From positions 1 through 7,548 of the forward strand of contig CAZUCD010000170.1 in the NCBI GenBank assembly GCA_964618855.1: a stretch of DNA of 7,548 nt, in the 5' to 3' direction. Under the pieces are notes generated by a model. It searched no databases, had not been told where the DNA came from, and was given only the letters and a program-made list of their open reading frames with translations. Below are positions 1 to 6,180 of the stretch, one piece after another. The DNA comes from CAZUCD01 sp964618855 (GTDB taxonomy: Bacteria; Sumerlaeota; Sumerlaeia; SLMS01; JANRJK01). The first letter of the stretch is position 1, and the number at the start of each line of letters is the position of its first letter. Both the position numbers and the translations under genes were made by a program.

Positions 1-216
1 CGCCTCGTCGGGATCGACTATCTCACCGTCGAACCCCCCGGGGCCGAACCTGAGCTCACGCACCTGCACCTACTCGGCGCCGGCAAACTCATCCTCGAAT
101 CAGTCGACCTGTCCGGGGTGGAAGATGGCTTCCACGGGCTCATCTGCCTGCCACTTGCCCTCAGGGACGCCGAGGCCGCCCCCACGCGGGCGGTCCTGAT
201 TCCGGAAAGATCCTGA
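1..216 (+). CDS. Cyclase-family metal hydrolase (arylformamidase-like), C-terminal end
   Basis: The reading frame is open from the first base of the window and ends at TGA 214-216, giving the last 71 residues of a protein whose start lies outside the window. The visible part begins RLVGIDYLTVEPPG and continues THLHLLGAGKLILESVDLSG, which resembles the C-terminal end of the cyclase / kynurenine formamidase-like family: a G-x-D-Y-L segment, then a His-x-x-LL-x-x-G stretch leading to a conserved Glu (here E33 of the fragment) and an hydrophobic ending with CLPL. Known family members hydrolyse N-formylkynurenine or related amides and lactones using metal ions. Most metal-binding residues are upstream of the window, so the substrate cannot be judged. 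It converges on the linear amide hydrolase gene with only 38 bp between the stops. Family call is from memory of the motif pattern. Confidence 0.72.
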   Translation, partial: RLVGIDYLTVEPPGAEPELTHLHLLGAGKLILESVDLSGVEDGFHGLICLPLALRDAEAAPTRAVLIPERS

Positions 217-222
217 CGGCAA

Positions 223-235
223 GGGCCGGAGGCCC
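223..235. terminator. Short GC hairpin between convergent genes
   Basis: The 38-bp gap between two convergent stop codons (216 and 255) contains GGGCC-GGA-GGCCC, a perfect 5-bp stem with a 3-nt loop. Its place between converging genes suggests a bidirectional terminator, but there is no T-tract on either side and a stem this short is easily found by chance in GC-rich DNA. Nothing else is visible in the gap. Confidence 0.2.
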
Positions 236-254
236 GCAGCAGGGGTCCCAGATC

Positions 255-1316
255 CTACTTCGAGAGGCAGGGGTACTGCGCCGGGGCGCCTGCAAGCGCA
301 TCGAGTTGATCCGTGGGCGTTGCAGCGAGGAACTCAGTCCTCGCGAACGACTCCCCGATCAGCGCGCGATTTGCATCGACGCTGAATGGGGCGAGCTGCG
401 CCGTCACGTCCCCCGCCGCCGGCGCATTCATGTCCAGGCACCCGCCCGCTGTGGCGCACGAGAAGTCGATCCGCGCCAGGTCGATGCTCTTGGGTGTCGC
501 CGCCCGCAGCGTCTTCCATGTGATGCGGCCCACCTGCTGCTCATACACGATGCTCCACTTGGTGAAGTCGCCCTGGGCCACGTCGCCCAGGATCCGGAAG
601 CCCGTCTCCACCGCGTCGTCCCCGCTCGCAGTGCGGGTCATCGCGGCCGCCCGGAGGAACCGCGCGACCGAGTCGTTGCCCTTTGGCAGGTCCTCCGCAG
701 CCCCGTGCAGCGTCTCCCGAAGCGCCATCTCGCAGGATTCATACGTGTCGTTGCTCAGGACGCGGGCCGGAAGCTCAGCACCTCCCCGCACGACCGCCTT
801 CCCGCCGATGAACTCGACGATCAGGCTGTCGCCCGTCGCATCGCTGAAGTGGTAGTGCACCGGTGCGCCGGAGCTTCCCCCCTCGACGCGCACCTTCAGG
901 GCGTTCTCCCGGACCTCAGCCGCAGTCGCGCACGTGTCGAGCGCGAACTGCGCCCATTGCAGCACGCTCAGCGATGCGCGCTCGTCCACGGGTTCATACT
1001 TCGTCCCCTCGAGCCACATGATGCCGTACGCGAGGCCCTTCTCGTTCATGCCCCCCGTGGGCAGATCCGCGCCATACTGGTTGAACGTGACGCTGCCGTA
1101 CTTCGAGACCCACTTCGCAGGATTCGGGGACATGAAGCCCTGCTTTCCCACCCCCCGCTTGTTCACCATCACCATGCCCGAATCGACCATCCAGTCGTAG
1201 TTCTGGGCGAAGCACTTGCCGGAGGCGGCCTCGAATCCCGCGGTTGTGCAGGCATGCACGGAGGAGGAAATCGCGGTCAGGGCCACGAGGATCGTTGCGA
1301 GTTGGGCAGGGCGCAT
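255..1316 (-). CDS. Exported linear amide C-N hydrolase (penicillin V acylase / choloylglycine hydrolase family, Ntn fold)
   Basis: A 353-residue Ntn-hydrolase precursor. Family members cleave amide bonds such as those in penicillin V, conjugated bile salts or acyl-homoserine lactones, using an N-terminal cysteine. The start at 1316 is chosen because GGAG (1325-1328) lies 8 nt upstream and because it opens a signal peptide, MRPAQLATILVALTAISSSVHA; the frame stays open to 1418 but the extra residues look non-coding. Cleavage after A22 would expose C23, the expected nucleophile in CTTAGF. Further family features are QNYDW (38-42, matching RNxDW), VLSND with N189 (the oxyanion-type Asn position), and SVARFLRAA with R219 (matching the conserved SxxRFxRAA Arg). 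The Arg of the RNxDW motif is Gln38 here, so bile-salt hydrolase activity should not be assumed. The C-terminal WSIVYEQ segment also fits. It follows the DUF1015 gene by 76 bp on the same strand and may be co-transcribed. Substrate unknown. Confidence 0.85.
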   Translation of the reverse strand: MRPAQLATILVALTAISSSVHACTTAGFEAASGKCFAQNYDWMVDSGMVMVNKRGVGKQGFMSPNPAKWVSKYGSVTFNQYGADLPTGGMNEKGLAYGIMWLEGTKYEPVDERASLSVLQWAQFALDTCATAAEVRENALKVRVEGGSSGAPVHYHFSDATGDSLIVEFIGGKAVVRGGAELPARVLSNDTYESCEMALRETLHGAAEDLPKGNDSVARFLRAAAMTRTASGDDAVETGFRILGDVAQGDFTKWSIVYEQQVGRITWKTLRAATPKSIDLARIDFSCATAGGCLDMNAPAAGDVTAQLAPFSVDANRALIGESFARTEFLAATPTDQLDALAGAPAQYPCLSK

Positions 1317-1392
1317 GCGGGGTGCTCCGGGCGGGGCGGATGTTGGATACGAAACTCCCGTCCCCTGCGGGCGAGGGCAAGCCGAGCGCGCC

Positions 1393-2613
1393 TTACCACG
1401 CGTTGACGAAGACACCATCGCGCAGCTTGGGCTCGAACCATGTGGATTTTGGTGGCATCAGGAGCCCAGCGTCCGCCACCGCGAAGAGCTGTTCCATGGA
1501 CACGGCAGGCATGGCGAACCCGATGGCTGCCTCCCCGGCGCGCACCGCGCGCTCGAGCTCGCCCGGCCCCTTGATTCCCCCGACGAACCGGATCCGGGGA
1601 CTGGTGCGCGGGTCCTCGATGCCAAGGATCGGTCCCAGCACGCGCGCCTGAAGGATGCTCGCCTCCAGTCGAGCCGCGGCATCGCCGGTTCCCTGCGCCA
1701 TGCCCGGCAGTGCGCGACGCATCCACGCGCCATTGAGAAACATGCACACCTCGCCGGGCATGTCCGCTTCAGGCGGGACCGAGGCATCGCGCGGGGGAAG
1801 GGTCGCCGCCTCCAATTCGCGCCGCAGCGCCGAGGCGTCGCGCCCGTTCAGGTCCAGCACCAGCCGATGGTAGGGGAGGATCCGCAGTTCATCGTGCGGG
1901 AACGCGACGGAAAGGAAACCTTGCGCGGCTGGCGTCCCCGGAAACTCGCGCGAAGCCCGCGTGCCGGCCGCGGCACGGTGGTGCCCGTCGCAGATGTAGA
2001 GCCTCCCGGCTCCCGCCACCGCTTCCGCGATCAAGCCGATCACCCCCCGTTCGCGCACAACCCACGCCTCGTGCAGCACGCCATCCCCCGTGTCCACGGA
2101 CAACTCGGCCGGGCGCCCCGTCGCCTCCGCGAGAAGCGTCTCCAGCCCCGAACCCGACCGGAAGGCAAGGAACACCGGCCCGGTCTGCGCGCACAGCTCC
2201 ACGATGTGGCGCGTGCGGTCGTCCTCCTTGTCGGGCCGGGTCAGTTCGTGGCGCGCAACCTCCCCCGCGACGTAGTCGGCGCAGGATGCCAGTCCGACCA
2301 GTCCGGTTTGCGCGTGCCCGCGCCACGTCAGACGGTAGACACCGTAGGCGGGGCCGTGCTCGCGTCGCAGCAAGCCCGCGCCGAGGACGCCATCCATCAG
2401 CTCACGCGCGCGCTCGTAGGCTGAGGGTCCGTGCGCGTCTGCATCTGCGGCCATGGTGATCTCCGGCCGCGTGACGCGCAGGAATGTCTGCGGGTGGGCC
2501 GCGAGAAGGGCCCTGGCCTCGGCATCACCGGGCACGTCGTAGGGCGGCGCGATGAAACCGCGGGCCCCCTGCGGGTCGGCGAAGAGTGCTTGAAAAGGGG
2601 CGATCATGGGCAT
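1393..2613 (-). CDS. DUF1015 family protein
   Basis: A 406-residue cytoplasmic protein of the DUF1015 family, whose biochemical role is not established. Features in order: MIAPFQAL and IAPPYDV (21-27), the usual family opening; VARHELTRPDKEDDR (119-133), a conserved charged block; LYICDGHHRAAA (205-216), the family signature; FPHDELRILPYHR (238-250); and MPPKSTWFEPKLRDGVFV (386-403), the conserved C-terminus. The DGHHR motif recalls the ParB/Srx-fold serine kinases (SerK, SbnI), and in Bacteroidetes this family is often found beside serC and serA, so a link to serine metabolism is conceivable; no ser gene is visible here. The start at 2613 is preferred because GGAG (2623-2626) sits 9 nt upstream; Met at 2607 is the alternative, and the open frame to 2673 lacks family similarity. 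It is transcribed away from the PASTA gene and towards the amide hydrolase. Confidence 0.9.
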   Translation of the reverse strand: MPMIAPFQALFADPQGARGFIAPPYDVPGDAEARALLAAHPQTFLRVTRPEITMAADADAHGPSAYERARELMDGVLGAGLLRREHGPAYGVYRLTWRGHAQTGLVGLASCADYVAGEVARHELTRPDKEDDRTRHIVELCAQTGPVFLAFRSGSGLETLLAEATGRPAELSVDTGDGVLHEAWVVRERGVIGLIAEAVAGAGRLYICDGHHRAAAGTRASREFPGTPAAQGFLSVAFPHDELRILPYHRLVLDLNGRDASALRRELEAATLPPRDASVPPEADMPGEVCMFLNGAWMRRALPGMAQGTGDAAARLEASILQARVLGPILGIEDPRTSPRIRFVGGIKGPGELERAVRAGEAAIGFAMPAVSMEQLFAVADAGLLMPPKSTWFEPKLRDGVFVNAW

Positions 2614-2643
2614 GGACGGCCACTCCAATGGAAGCCGCAACGA

Positions 2644-2666
2644 TGCCCCCGCCGTTCCCGGGGGCA
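2644..2666. repeat. GC-rich inverted repeat in the DUF1015/PASTA divergent region
   Basis: TGCCCCC (2644-2650) and GGGGGCA (2660-2666) form a perfect 7-bp inverted repeat with a 9-nt loop. It lies roughly midway in the 128 bp between the divergent starts at 2613 and 2742, the place expected for promoters and operators of both genes. It could be an operator, or a hairpin in a 5' leader. I cannot identify convincing -35/-10 pairs in this region. The arms plus the first three loop bases (GCCCCCGCC...GGGGGC) recur in the hairpin at 7425-7455. Confidence 0.35.
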
Positions 2667-2741
2667 AGCTCACTGGCCGGAGAGCGCCAATCCCGCCGTT
2701 TCCGCTTGCCGTTGTGCGGCCGTCGGAATCGGAAGGGAGCC

Positions 2742-3110
2742 ATGAGTGACAGCCCGTCCCCCGGATTCCTCGGACTCCTTTGCAGGATGACCCTCGCCGG
2801 CGGCATCGTCTTCGCCATCGCCGCGGCGAGCTCCTACTTCGCCGTCGAGAGCCTCGTCAGAACCGAGGAGGTCGAGGCACCGGACCTGCTCACGCTTCCC
2901 CTCGAGGATGCGGTTCGGCGTTCCTCGACCATGGGATTCCCGATGCGGATTGGCTCGAACGAGCAGACGCTGATCCTCGCGCCCGGGCGCGTCATCTCGC
3001 AGCGTCCGGGACCCGGCAAGCGGATGAAGCGCGGCGGCACCATCGTCATCACGCTGTCCGAGTCCCCCGGCGGGGCGCTGGTCGCGAGCGCACCCTCGCC
3101 CGGCGGATGA
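2742..3110 (+). CDS. Small membrane-anchored protein with one PASTA domain
   Basis: A 122-residue protein. The start at 2742 is supported by GGAAG (2731-2735) 6 nt upstream and by the protein pattern; an in-frame extension to 2586 runs through the intergenic region and looks non-coding. A short polar N-terminus is followed by one hydrophobic segment, roughly residues 16-37, then a PASTA-like domain at about 44-107: VEAPDLLTLPLEDAVRRSSTMG is the first strand and helix, and VISQRPGPGKRMKRGGTIVIT is the characteristic Q-x-P-x-x-G...G end. A short low-complexity tail follows. Expected topology is cytoplasmic N-terminus with the PASTA domain outside. PASTA domains elsewhere sit on Ser/Thr kinases and penicillin-binding proteins and bind peptidoglycan fragments or mediate protein contacts; here there is no kinase or transpeptidase, so only an envelope role can be suggested. 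The stop overlaps the dtd start (ATGA), indicating translational coupling. Confidence 0.82.
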   Translation: MSDSPSPGFLGLLCRMTLAGGIVFAIAAASSYFAVESLVRTEEVEAPDLLTLPLEDAVRRSSTMGFPMRIGSNEQTLILAPGRVISQRPGPGKRMKRGGTIVITLSESPGGALVASAPSPGG

Positions 3111-3568
3111 GGCTCCTGGTCCAGCGCAGCGGCCCGGCCCGAGTCGAGGTCGCCGGTCGCGTCGTCGGCGCCATCGACCGCGGCCTCGTCGTCCTCCTTG
3201 GGTTTGGGCAAGGTGACACCGACCGCCCGCTTCGCCCGGCCGCGGAGAAGCTCCTGAACTTGCGCATCTTCCCGGACGAGGGCGGCAACATGAACCGCAG
3301 CCTCCTCGACGTGGGTGGGGGAGTGCTCGTTGTCTCCCAGTTCACGCTCTATGCGGATGCGCGCAAGGGCCGCCGGCCGAGCTTCACCGGCGCACTCGCG
3401 CCGGCGGGTGCGTCTGCGTTGTGCGACAGGTTCGTCGCCATCCTGCGCGAGATGCATCCCTCGGGGCACATTGCATCCGGCGAATTCGGCGCCATGATGG
3501 ACGTGCACCTTGTGAACACCGGCCCGGTGACCATCTGGCTCGATTCCGCCGAGATGTCATGGGGCTGA
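3107..3568 (+). CDS. dtd: D-aminoacyl-tRNA deacylase
   Basis: A 153-residue protein, typical length for bacterial Dtd. It hydrolyses the ester bond of D-aminoacyl-tRNAs (and mischarged Gly-tRNA), recycling tRNA and keeping D-amino acids and misacylated glycine out of proteins. The start MRLLVQRSGPARVEV matches the family's opening. VVSQFTLYADARKGRRPSF (75-93) contains the SQFT active-site motif, and VNTGPVTIWL (136-145) contains the Gly-cisPro pair (G139-P140) that provides chiral proofreading across the dimer interface; the usual NDGPVT is NTGPVT here. NLRIFPDEGGNMNRSLLDVGG (51-71) is also characteristic. The start codon overlaps the stop of the PASTA gene by 4 bp and has no strong Shine-Dalgarno of its own, so its translation is probably coupled to that gene. 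It converges on the esterase gene with 57 bp between stops. Confidence 0.96.
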   Translation: MRLLVQRSGPARVEVAGRVVGAIDRGLVVLLGFGQGDTDRPLRPAAEKLLNLRIFPDEGGNMNRSLLDVGGGVLVVSQFTLYADARKGRRPSFTGALAPAGASALCDRFVAILREMHPSGHIASGEFGAMMDVHLVNTGPVTIWLDSAEMSWG

Positions 3569-3590
3569 CGGCCCGGCTCTTTGACACGAA

Positions 3591-3623
3591 CCCCGAGCCC
3601 CCCAACCCCGAAACCCGATACCC
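3591..3623 (-). other. Putative G-quadruplex motif just after the esterase stop codon
   Basis: The plus strand carries C-runs at 3591-3594, 3598-3603, 3606-3609, 3614-3616 and 3621-3623. Read on the minus strand this gives five G-runs of 3, 3, 4, 6 and 4, separated by loops of 4, 4, 2 and 3 nt, which satisfies the common G3+N1-7 rule with one run to spare. It begins 2 nt after the esterase stop (3626-3628) in the sense of that mRNA, and on the other side lies in the dtd 3' flank. A role in termination or 3'-end stability of the esterase transcript is inference. A weak stem GGCTC (3575-3579) / GAGCC (3595-3599) is the only other structure seen in the gap. Confidence 0.5.
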
Positions 3624-3625
3624 AC

Positions 3626-5074
3626 TCAATAGGCGGTCCATTCCCCGACGCTCGAGCCGGTCGTGGTCGAAGGACGGTAGAGCCACCGCAGCGCATTGGG
3701 CGCACGGCTCCGCCAGGCGGCCTCGTTGTGCTGGTCCCCAATGCCGATCGCATGCGTGAAATGTGCCCCGAGCGCCTCGCCGACCGAGAGCCGCAGGTCC
3801 CGCAGGTTAGCGGTGTCCCAGTAGCCGTCGTTGCTCGCACCCGCGGTCCCGGAGTCGATGTAAAGCCGGCCGAACGCGGACACCGGCAACTGCGCGCGCG
3901 TGTTGTTGACCGAAAGGCTCACCCAGAAGCTGGGCGACATTGCGAGCACGCTGCCAAACGTGGACTCGAATTCGTTTGCAGCATGGAACCCAAGCAAGCC
4001 GCCGAGCGAGCTGCCCACGTGCGCCGTGTGCTGCGGGCCGGATAGCTCCCGGTAGCGCGACGCAATCTCCGGCGCCAGTTCGTCCCGGATCATCGCGAGG
4101 TACTCCCCCCCGCGCCCCGGCCCCGAGACGTTGCCGTACTCCGGCACGTACTCGACGTTCCTGTCCGTCGTGTTGTCGATTCCCACGATGATGACCTCGG
4201 GCATCTCGCCCCGCGCGGTCAGCGAGTTCGCGGCGACATTGAGGTCCCAGTAGCCGAATGGCCCCCCCGGGAAGATCAGGTTCTGCCCGTCCTCCGCGTA
4301 GAGGATCGGATATGACTTTGACGTGGCCGAGTCGTAGTTCCGTGGCAGCATGACTCGGATTGTGCGCGCCTGGAAGTTGGCGGGGTCGAAGGTGAACGTC
4401 TCGACGCGGGGCGCCGCCGGCGCCGTGGTCATCGTGTCCACGTCGTAAAGGAAAGCCTGGCCGTGGCGCCACCACACGGGCTGCAAATGGATCGCAACCG
4501 GGCCGTCCGGCGGGAGAATCGTGCCATCGGAGAGCGAGAATCGCACGAGCCGCCCGTGGTTCGCATGCGTGGCGGGAATCGCGACGGAGAGCAGCTTTCC
4601 ACCGGGCACCGTCGTCACGGCCATGGCGATCGAATCCACCGTGGAGCCGTTGACGGGAGACGTAATCGTCGCCGTCCCCGACGTGACGGCGGCGCCCGCG
4701 TAGATTTGGACCGATTGCGGGGACTGCGTCGCGCTCGACGTGGTCACCGGCGCCCCGGAGCCGATCAGCGTGAAGTTCGACCCGTTCCCCATGCTCCCTG
4801 GGGCATCCGCGCGTATGTAGTAGGTCGGCGTGAAGGTCGTGTTGGGCGGCAGGTCGAACGCGATGCTCCATGTCGGATAACCCGGCGCCACGCCCGCGAC
4901 GGGAGACATCCTCACCGCCCGTGTTATGTTCCCCGCCCCCATCTGGGGGAGGTCGGAGAGAACGAACACGCTCTCACCCAACGTCGTGGTCTGGTTGATC
5001 GAGAGGTTGACCACTTCGGCGGAAAGCAGCGCCGGCACGGTGAGCGCCGCGGCCGCCAGGAAGGAGTGCCGCAT
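3626..5074 (-). CDS. Exported alpha/beta-hydrolase esterase with N-terminal CBM20-like domain
   Basis: A 482-residue secreted hydrolase. The start at 5074 opens a signal peptide (MRHSFLAAAALTVPALLSA); the Shine-Dalgarno is weak, and the open frame to 5245 is unlikely to be coding. Residues about 20-105 resemble a starch-binding CBM20 fold: NQTTTLGESVFVLSDLPQMG, RAVRMSP, then YPTWSIAFDLPPNTTF. The Trp usually following the L-G motif is missing, so glycan binding is uncertain. Residues about 110-220 form a beta-rich linker region. From about 223 the protein is an esterase D / putative esterase domain: RTIRVMLPRNYD, YPILYAEDGQN, GSSLGG with nucleophile S356 (354-359), YIDSGT with D407, and GDQHNEAAW with H449. 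The three likely catalytic residues are all present. Relatives deacylate feruloyl- or acetyl-xylan, enterobactin or other esters; the true substrate cannot be read here. Single gene, divergent from holA, convergent with dtd. Confidence 0.86.
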   Translation of the reverse strand: MRHSFLAAAALTVPALLSAEVVNLSINQTTTLGESVFVLSDLPQMGAGNITRAVRMSPVAGVAPGYPTWSIAFDLPPNTTFTPTYYIRADAPGSMGNGSNFTLIGSGAPVTTSSATQSPQSVQIYAGAAVTSGTATITSPVNGSTVDSIAMAVTTVPGGKLLSVAIPATHANHGRLVRFSLSDGTILPPDGPVAIHLQPVWWRHGQAFLYDVDTMTTAPAAPRVETFTFDPANFQARTIRVMLPRNYDSATSKSYPILYAEDGQNLIFPGGPFGYWDLNVAANSLTARGEMPEVIIVGIDNTTDRNVEYVPEYGNVSGPGRGGEYLAMIRDELAPEIASRYRELSGPQHTAHVGSSLGGLLGFHAANEFESTFGSVLAMSPSFWVSLSVNNTRAQLPVSAFGRLYIDSGTAGASNDGYWDTANLRDLRLSVGEALGAHFTHAIGIGDQHNEAAWRSRAPNALRWLYRPSTTTGSSVGEWTAY

Positions 5075-5100
5075 TGGACGGATACCCCGGAATCGGTGAT

Positions 5101-5113
5101 GCCCAGCTTGGGC
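5101..5113. repeat. Small palindrome-like site in the esterase/holA divergent region
   Basis: GCCCA-GCT-TGGGC, a perfect 5-bp inverted repeat with a 3-nt centre, 27 bp upstream of the esterase start. Its position would suit an operator acting on the esterase promoter, but its length allows chance occurrence. Confidence 0.2.
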
Positions 5114-5167
5114 CATTGCGCCGTGCGCCCGGCGCCACCGCAACCGCCAATGCGATCCGAGCGTTCC

Positions 5168-5198
5168 TGCTGGACCCCCGATGTTCTCCAATCCAGCA
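5168..5198. repeat. Inverted repeat in the esterase/holA divergent region
   Basis: TGCTGGA (5168-5174) and TCCAGCA (5192-5198) form a perfect 7-bp inverted repeat with a 17-nt spacer, ending 37 bp before the holA start. It lies in the 161-bp region between divergent starts (5074 and 5236). It could be a two-half-site operator or a leader hairpin for holA-gpsA. I do not see clear promoter hexamers in this region. Confidence 0.3.
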
Positions 5199-5235
5199 TC
5201 GCGTGCATCTCCGCCGAACCCGCCACGAGAGCCCC

Positions 5236-6180
5236 ATGCCCCCAACGCCCGCAGCGCCCGTTCGAGTCCACCTCCTCTACGGCAACGACGAGGTGAAGCT
5301 GAACGACGCCAGGCTCGAGGTGATCGCCCGGTTCCTGCAGCCTGAGGACCGCGCCGGCAACCTCACGGAGATCCGCCCACCGGGCAACCAGCCGCTCCGC
5401 CTCGAAAAGGCCCTGCCGGAAATCACCGCGGAACTCGGCACGATCTCCCTCCTCGGGGGGATACCCCGAGTCGTGATCGTGCACAACCTTGCGGACTTCT
5501 TCGGACAGGGCGCGCGCAAAGCCTCAACGGCCGCCGCAACGAAGAAGAAGGCACCCGCCGCCGTCGACCCCGTCGAGGCCCTCACCGAGTTCATGCTCGG
5601 CCCCTTTGCGCAGGGGGAGAATGTCGCCCTCTTCATCTGCGAGGAGGACGAGGACAAGGCGAAGGCGGTGGACGAGAACTCGGCGGTCTTCAAGCTCATC
5701 GCGCGCCTCGGCGAGCGGCGCGTGTTCCGGGAGAAGCCGATCGCCCGCGACCTGGAGGAGGCGCTGTACAGCGGGGACTGGGCGGGGGCGCTCGTGGTGA
5801 TGCGCCGCTGGCGCGAACGCGCGGGCTCCGACTCCGGCGCGCGGCTCAAGCTCTACCGAACCATCGCCCAGTGGATCGAGATGATCCTCCAGGCCAAGGC
5901 GCTGCAGGATGCACAGGACGCGGGCCAGCGGGCCCCGTCCGACCTGGTCCCCGCGAACGCATGGCCGTCGATCCACCGCCTGCCAGACTTCCGCAGGCGC
6001 CAGGCGGGCCAACTCGCGCGCGGCATGACGTGGACGAACCTCCGGTCCCTGGTCCAGGGCATCCACCGCGTCCAGAGGCTCATGTACCCCTCCGGCGACG
6101 AGGCGTACGTCGCCGATTGGGCGACCGCGCTGGAACACGTCCTCGTCGAGTTCGGCACCGCGGGAGGCACCCGCCCATGA
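5236..6180 (+). CDS. holA: DNA polymerase III delta subunit (clamp-loader subunit)
   Basis: A 314-residue protein. HolA opens the beta sliding clamp as part of the clamp-loader complex at the replication fork. The opening VHLLYGNDEVKLNDARLEVIARF (10-32) matches the nucleotide-free AAA+-like domain I, and TISLLGGIPRVVIVHNLADFF (69-89) matches the beta-binding helix and following strand. The C-terminal third is the helical collar: DLEEALYSGDWAGALVVMRRW (172-192), LYRTIAQWIEMILQAKAL (206-223) and FRRRQAGQLARGMTW (252-266). Two oddities: a Lys/Ala-rich insert at about 92-110, and almost nothing between the end of domain I (about 168) and the collar, where domain II of about 70 residues normally sits. 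The start at 5236 has only a weak GAGAG upstream; the open frame back to 5074 covers the divergent promoter region and is not favoured. It overlaps gpsA by 4 bp. Confidence 0.78.
   Translation: MPPTPAAPVRVHLLYGNDEVKLNDARLEVIARFLQPEDRAGNLTEIRPPGNQPLRLEKALPEITAELGTISLLGGIPRVVIVHNLADFFGQGARKASTAAATKKKAPAAVDPVEALTEFMLGPFAQGENVALFICEEDEDKAKAVDENSAVFKLIARLGERRVFREKPIARDLEEALYSGDWAGALVVMRRWRERAGSDSGARLKLYRTIAQWIEMILQAKALQDAQDAGQRAPSDLVPANAWPSIHRLPDFRRRQAGQLARGMTWTNLRSLVQGIHRVQRLMYPSGDEAYVADWATALEHVLVEFGTAGGTRP
6162..6167 (+). promoter_or_regulatory. Ribosome binding site of gpsA inside holA
   Basis: GGGAGG, 9 nt before the ATG at 6177, lies within the last codons of holA. It decides the gpsA start in favour of 6177 over the next in-frame Met at 6198 and over the long upstream open frame. 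Confidence 0.7.

Noticed and set aside
306..1406. Plus-strand 366-codon open frame opposite the amide hydrolase
   Set aside because: Antisense shadow; composition dominated by Arg, His and Ala, while the opposite strand encodes a clear enzyme with catalytic motifs.
1216..2424. Plus-strand 402-codon open frame opposite the DUF1015 gene
   Set aside because: Antisense shadow crossing an intergenic gap and two genes; no domain pattern, no ribosome binding site.
3569..3625. Telomere-like CCC repeats suggesting a repeat array or CRISPR fragment
   Set aside because: The spacing is irregular and there is no repeat unit of fixed length; the G-quadruplex description fits better.
3807..4871. Minus-strand 354-codon open frame inside the esterase gene
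   Set aside because: Alternative frame of the same strand with Arg/His-rich composition; the esterase frame carries the signal peptide and the full catalytic triad.
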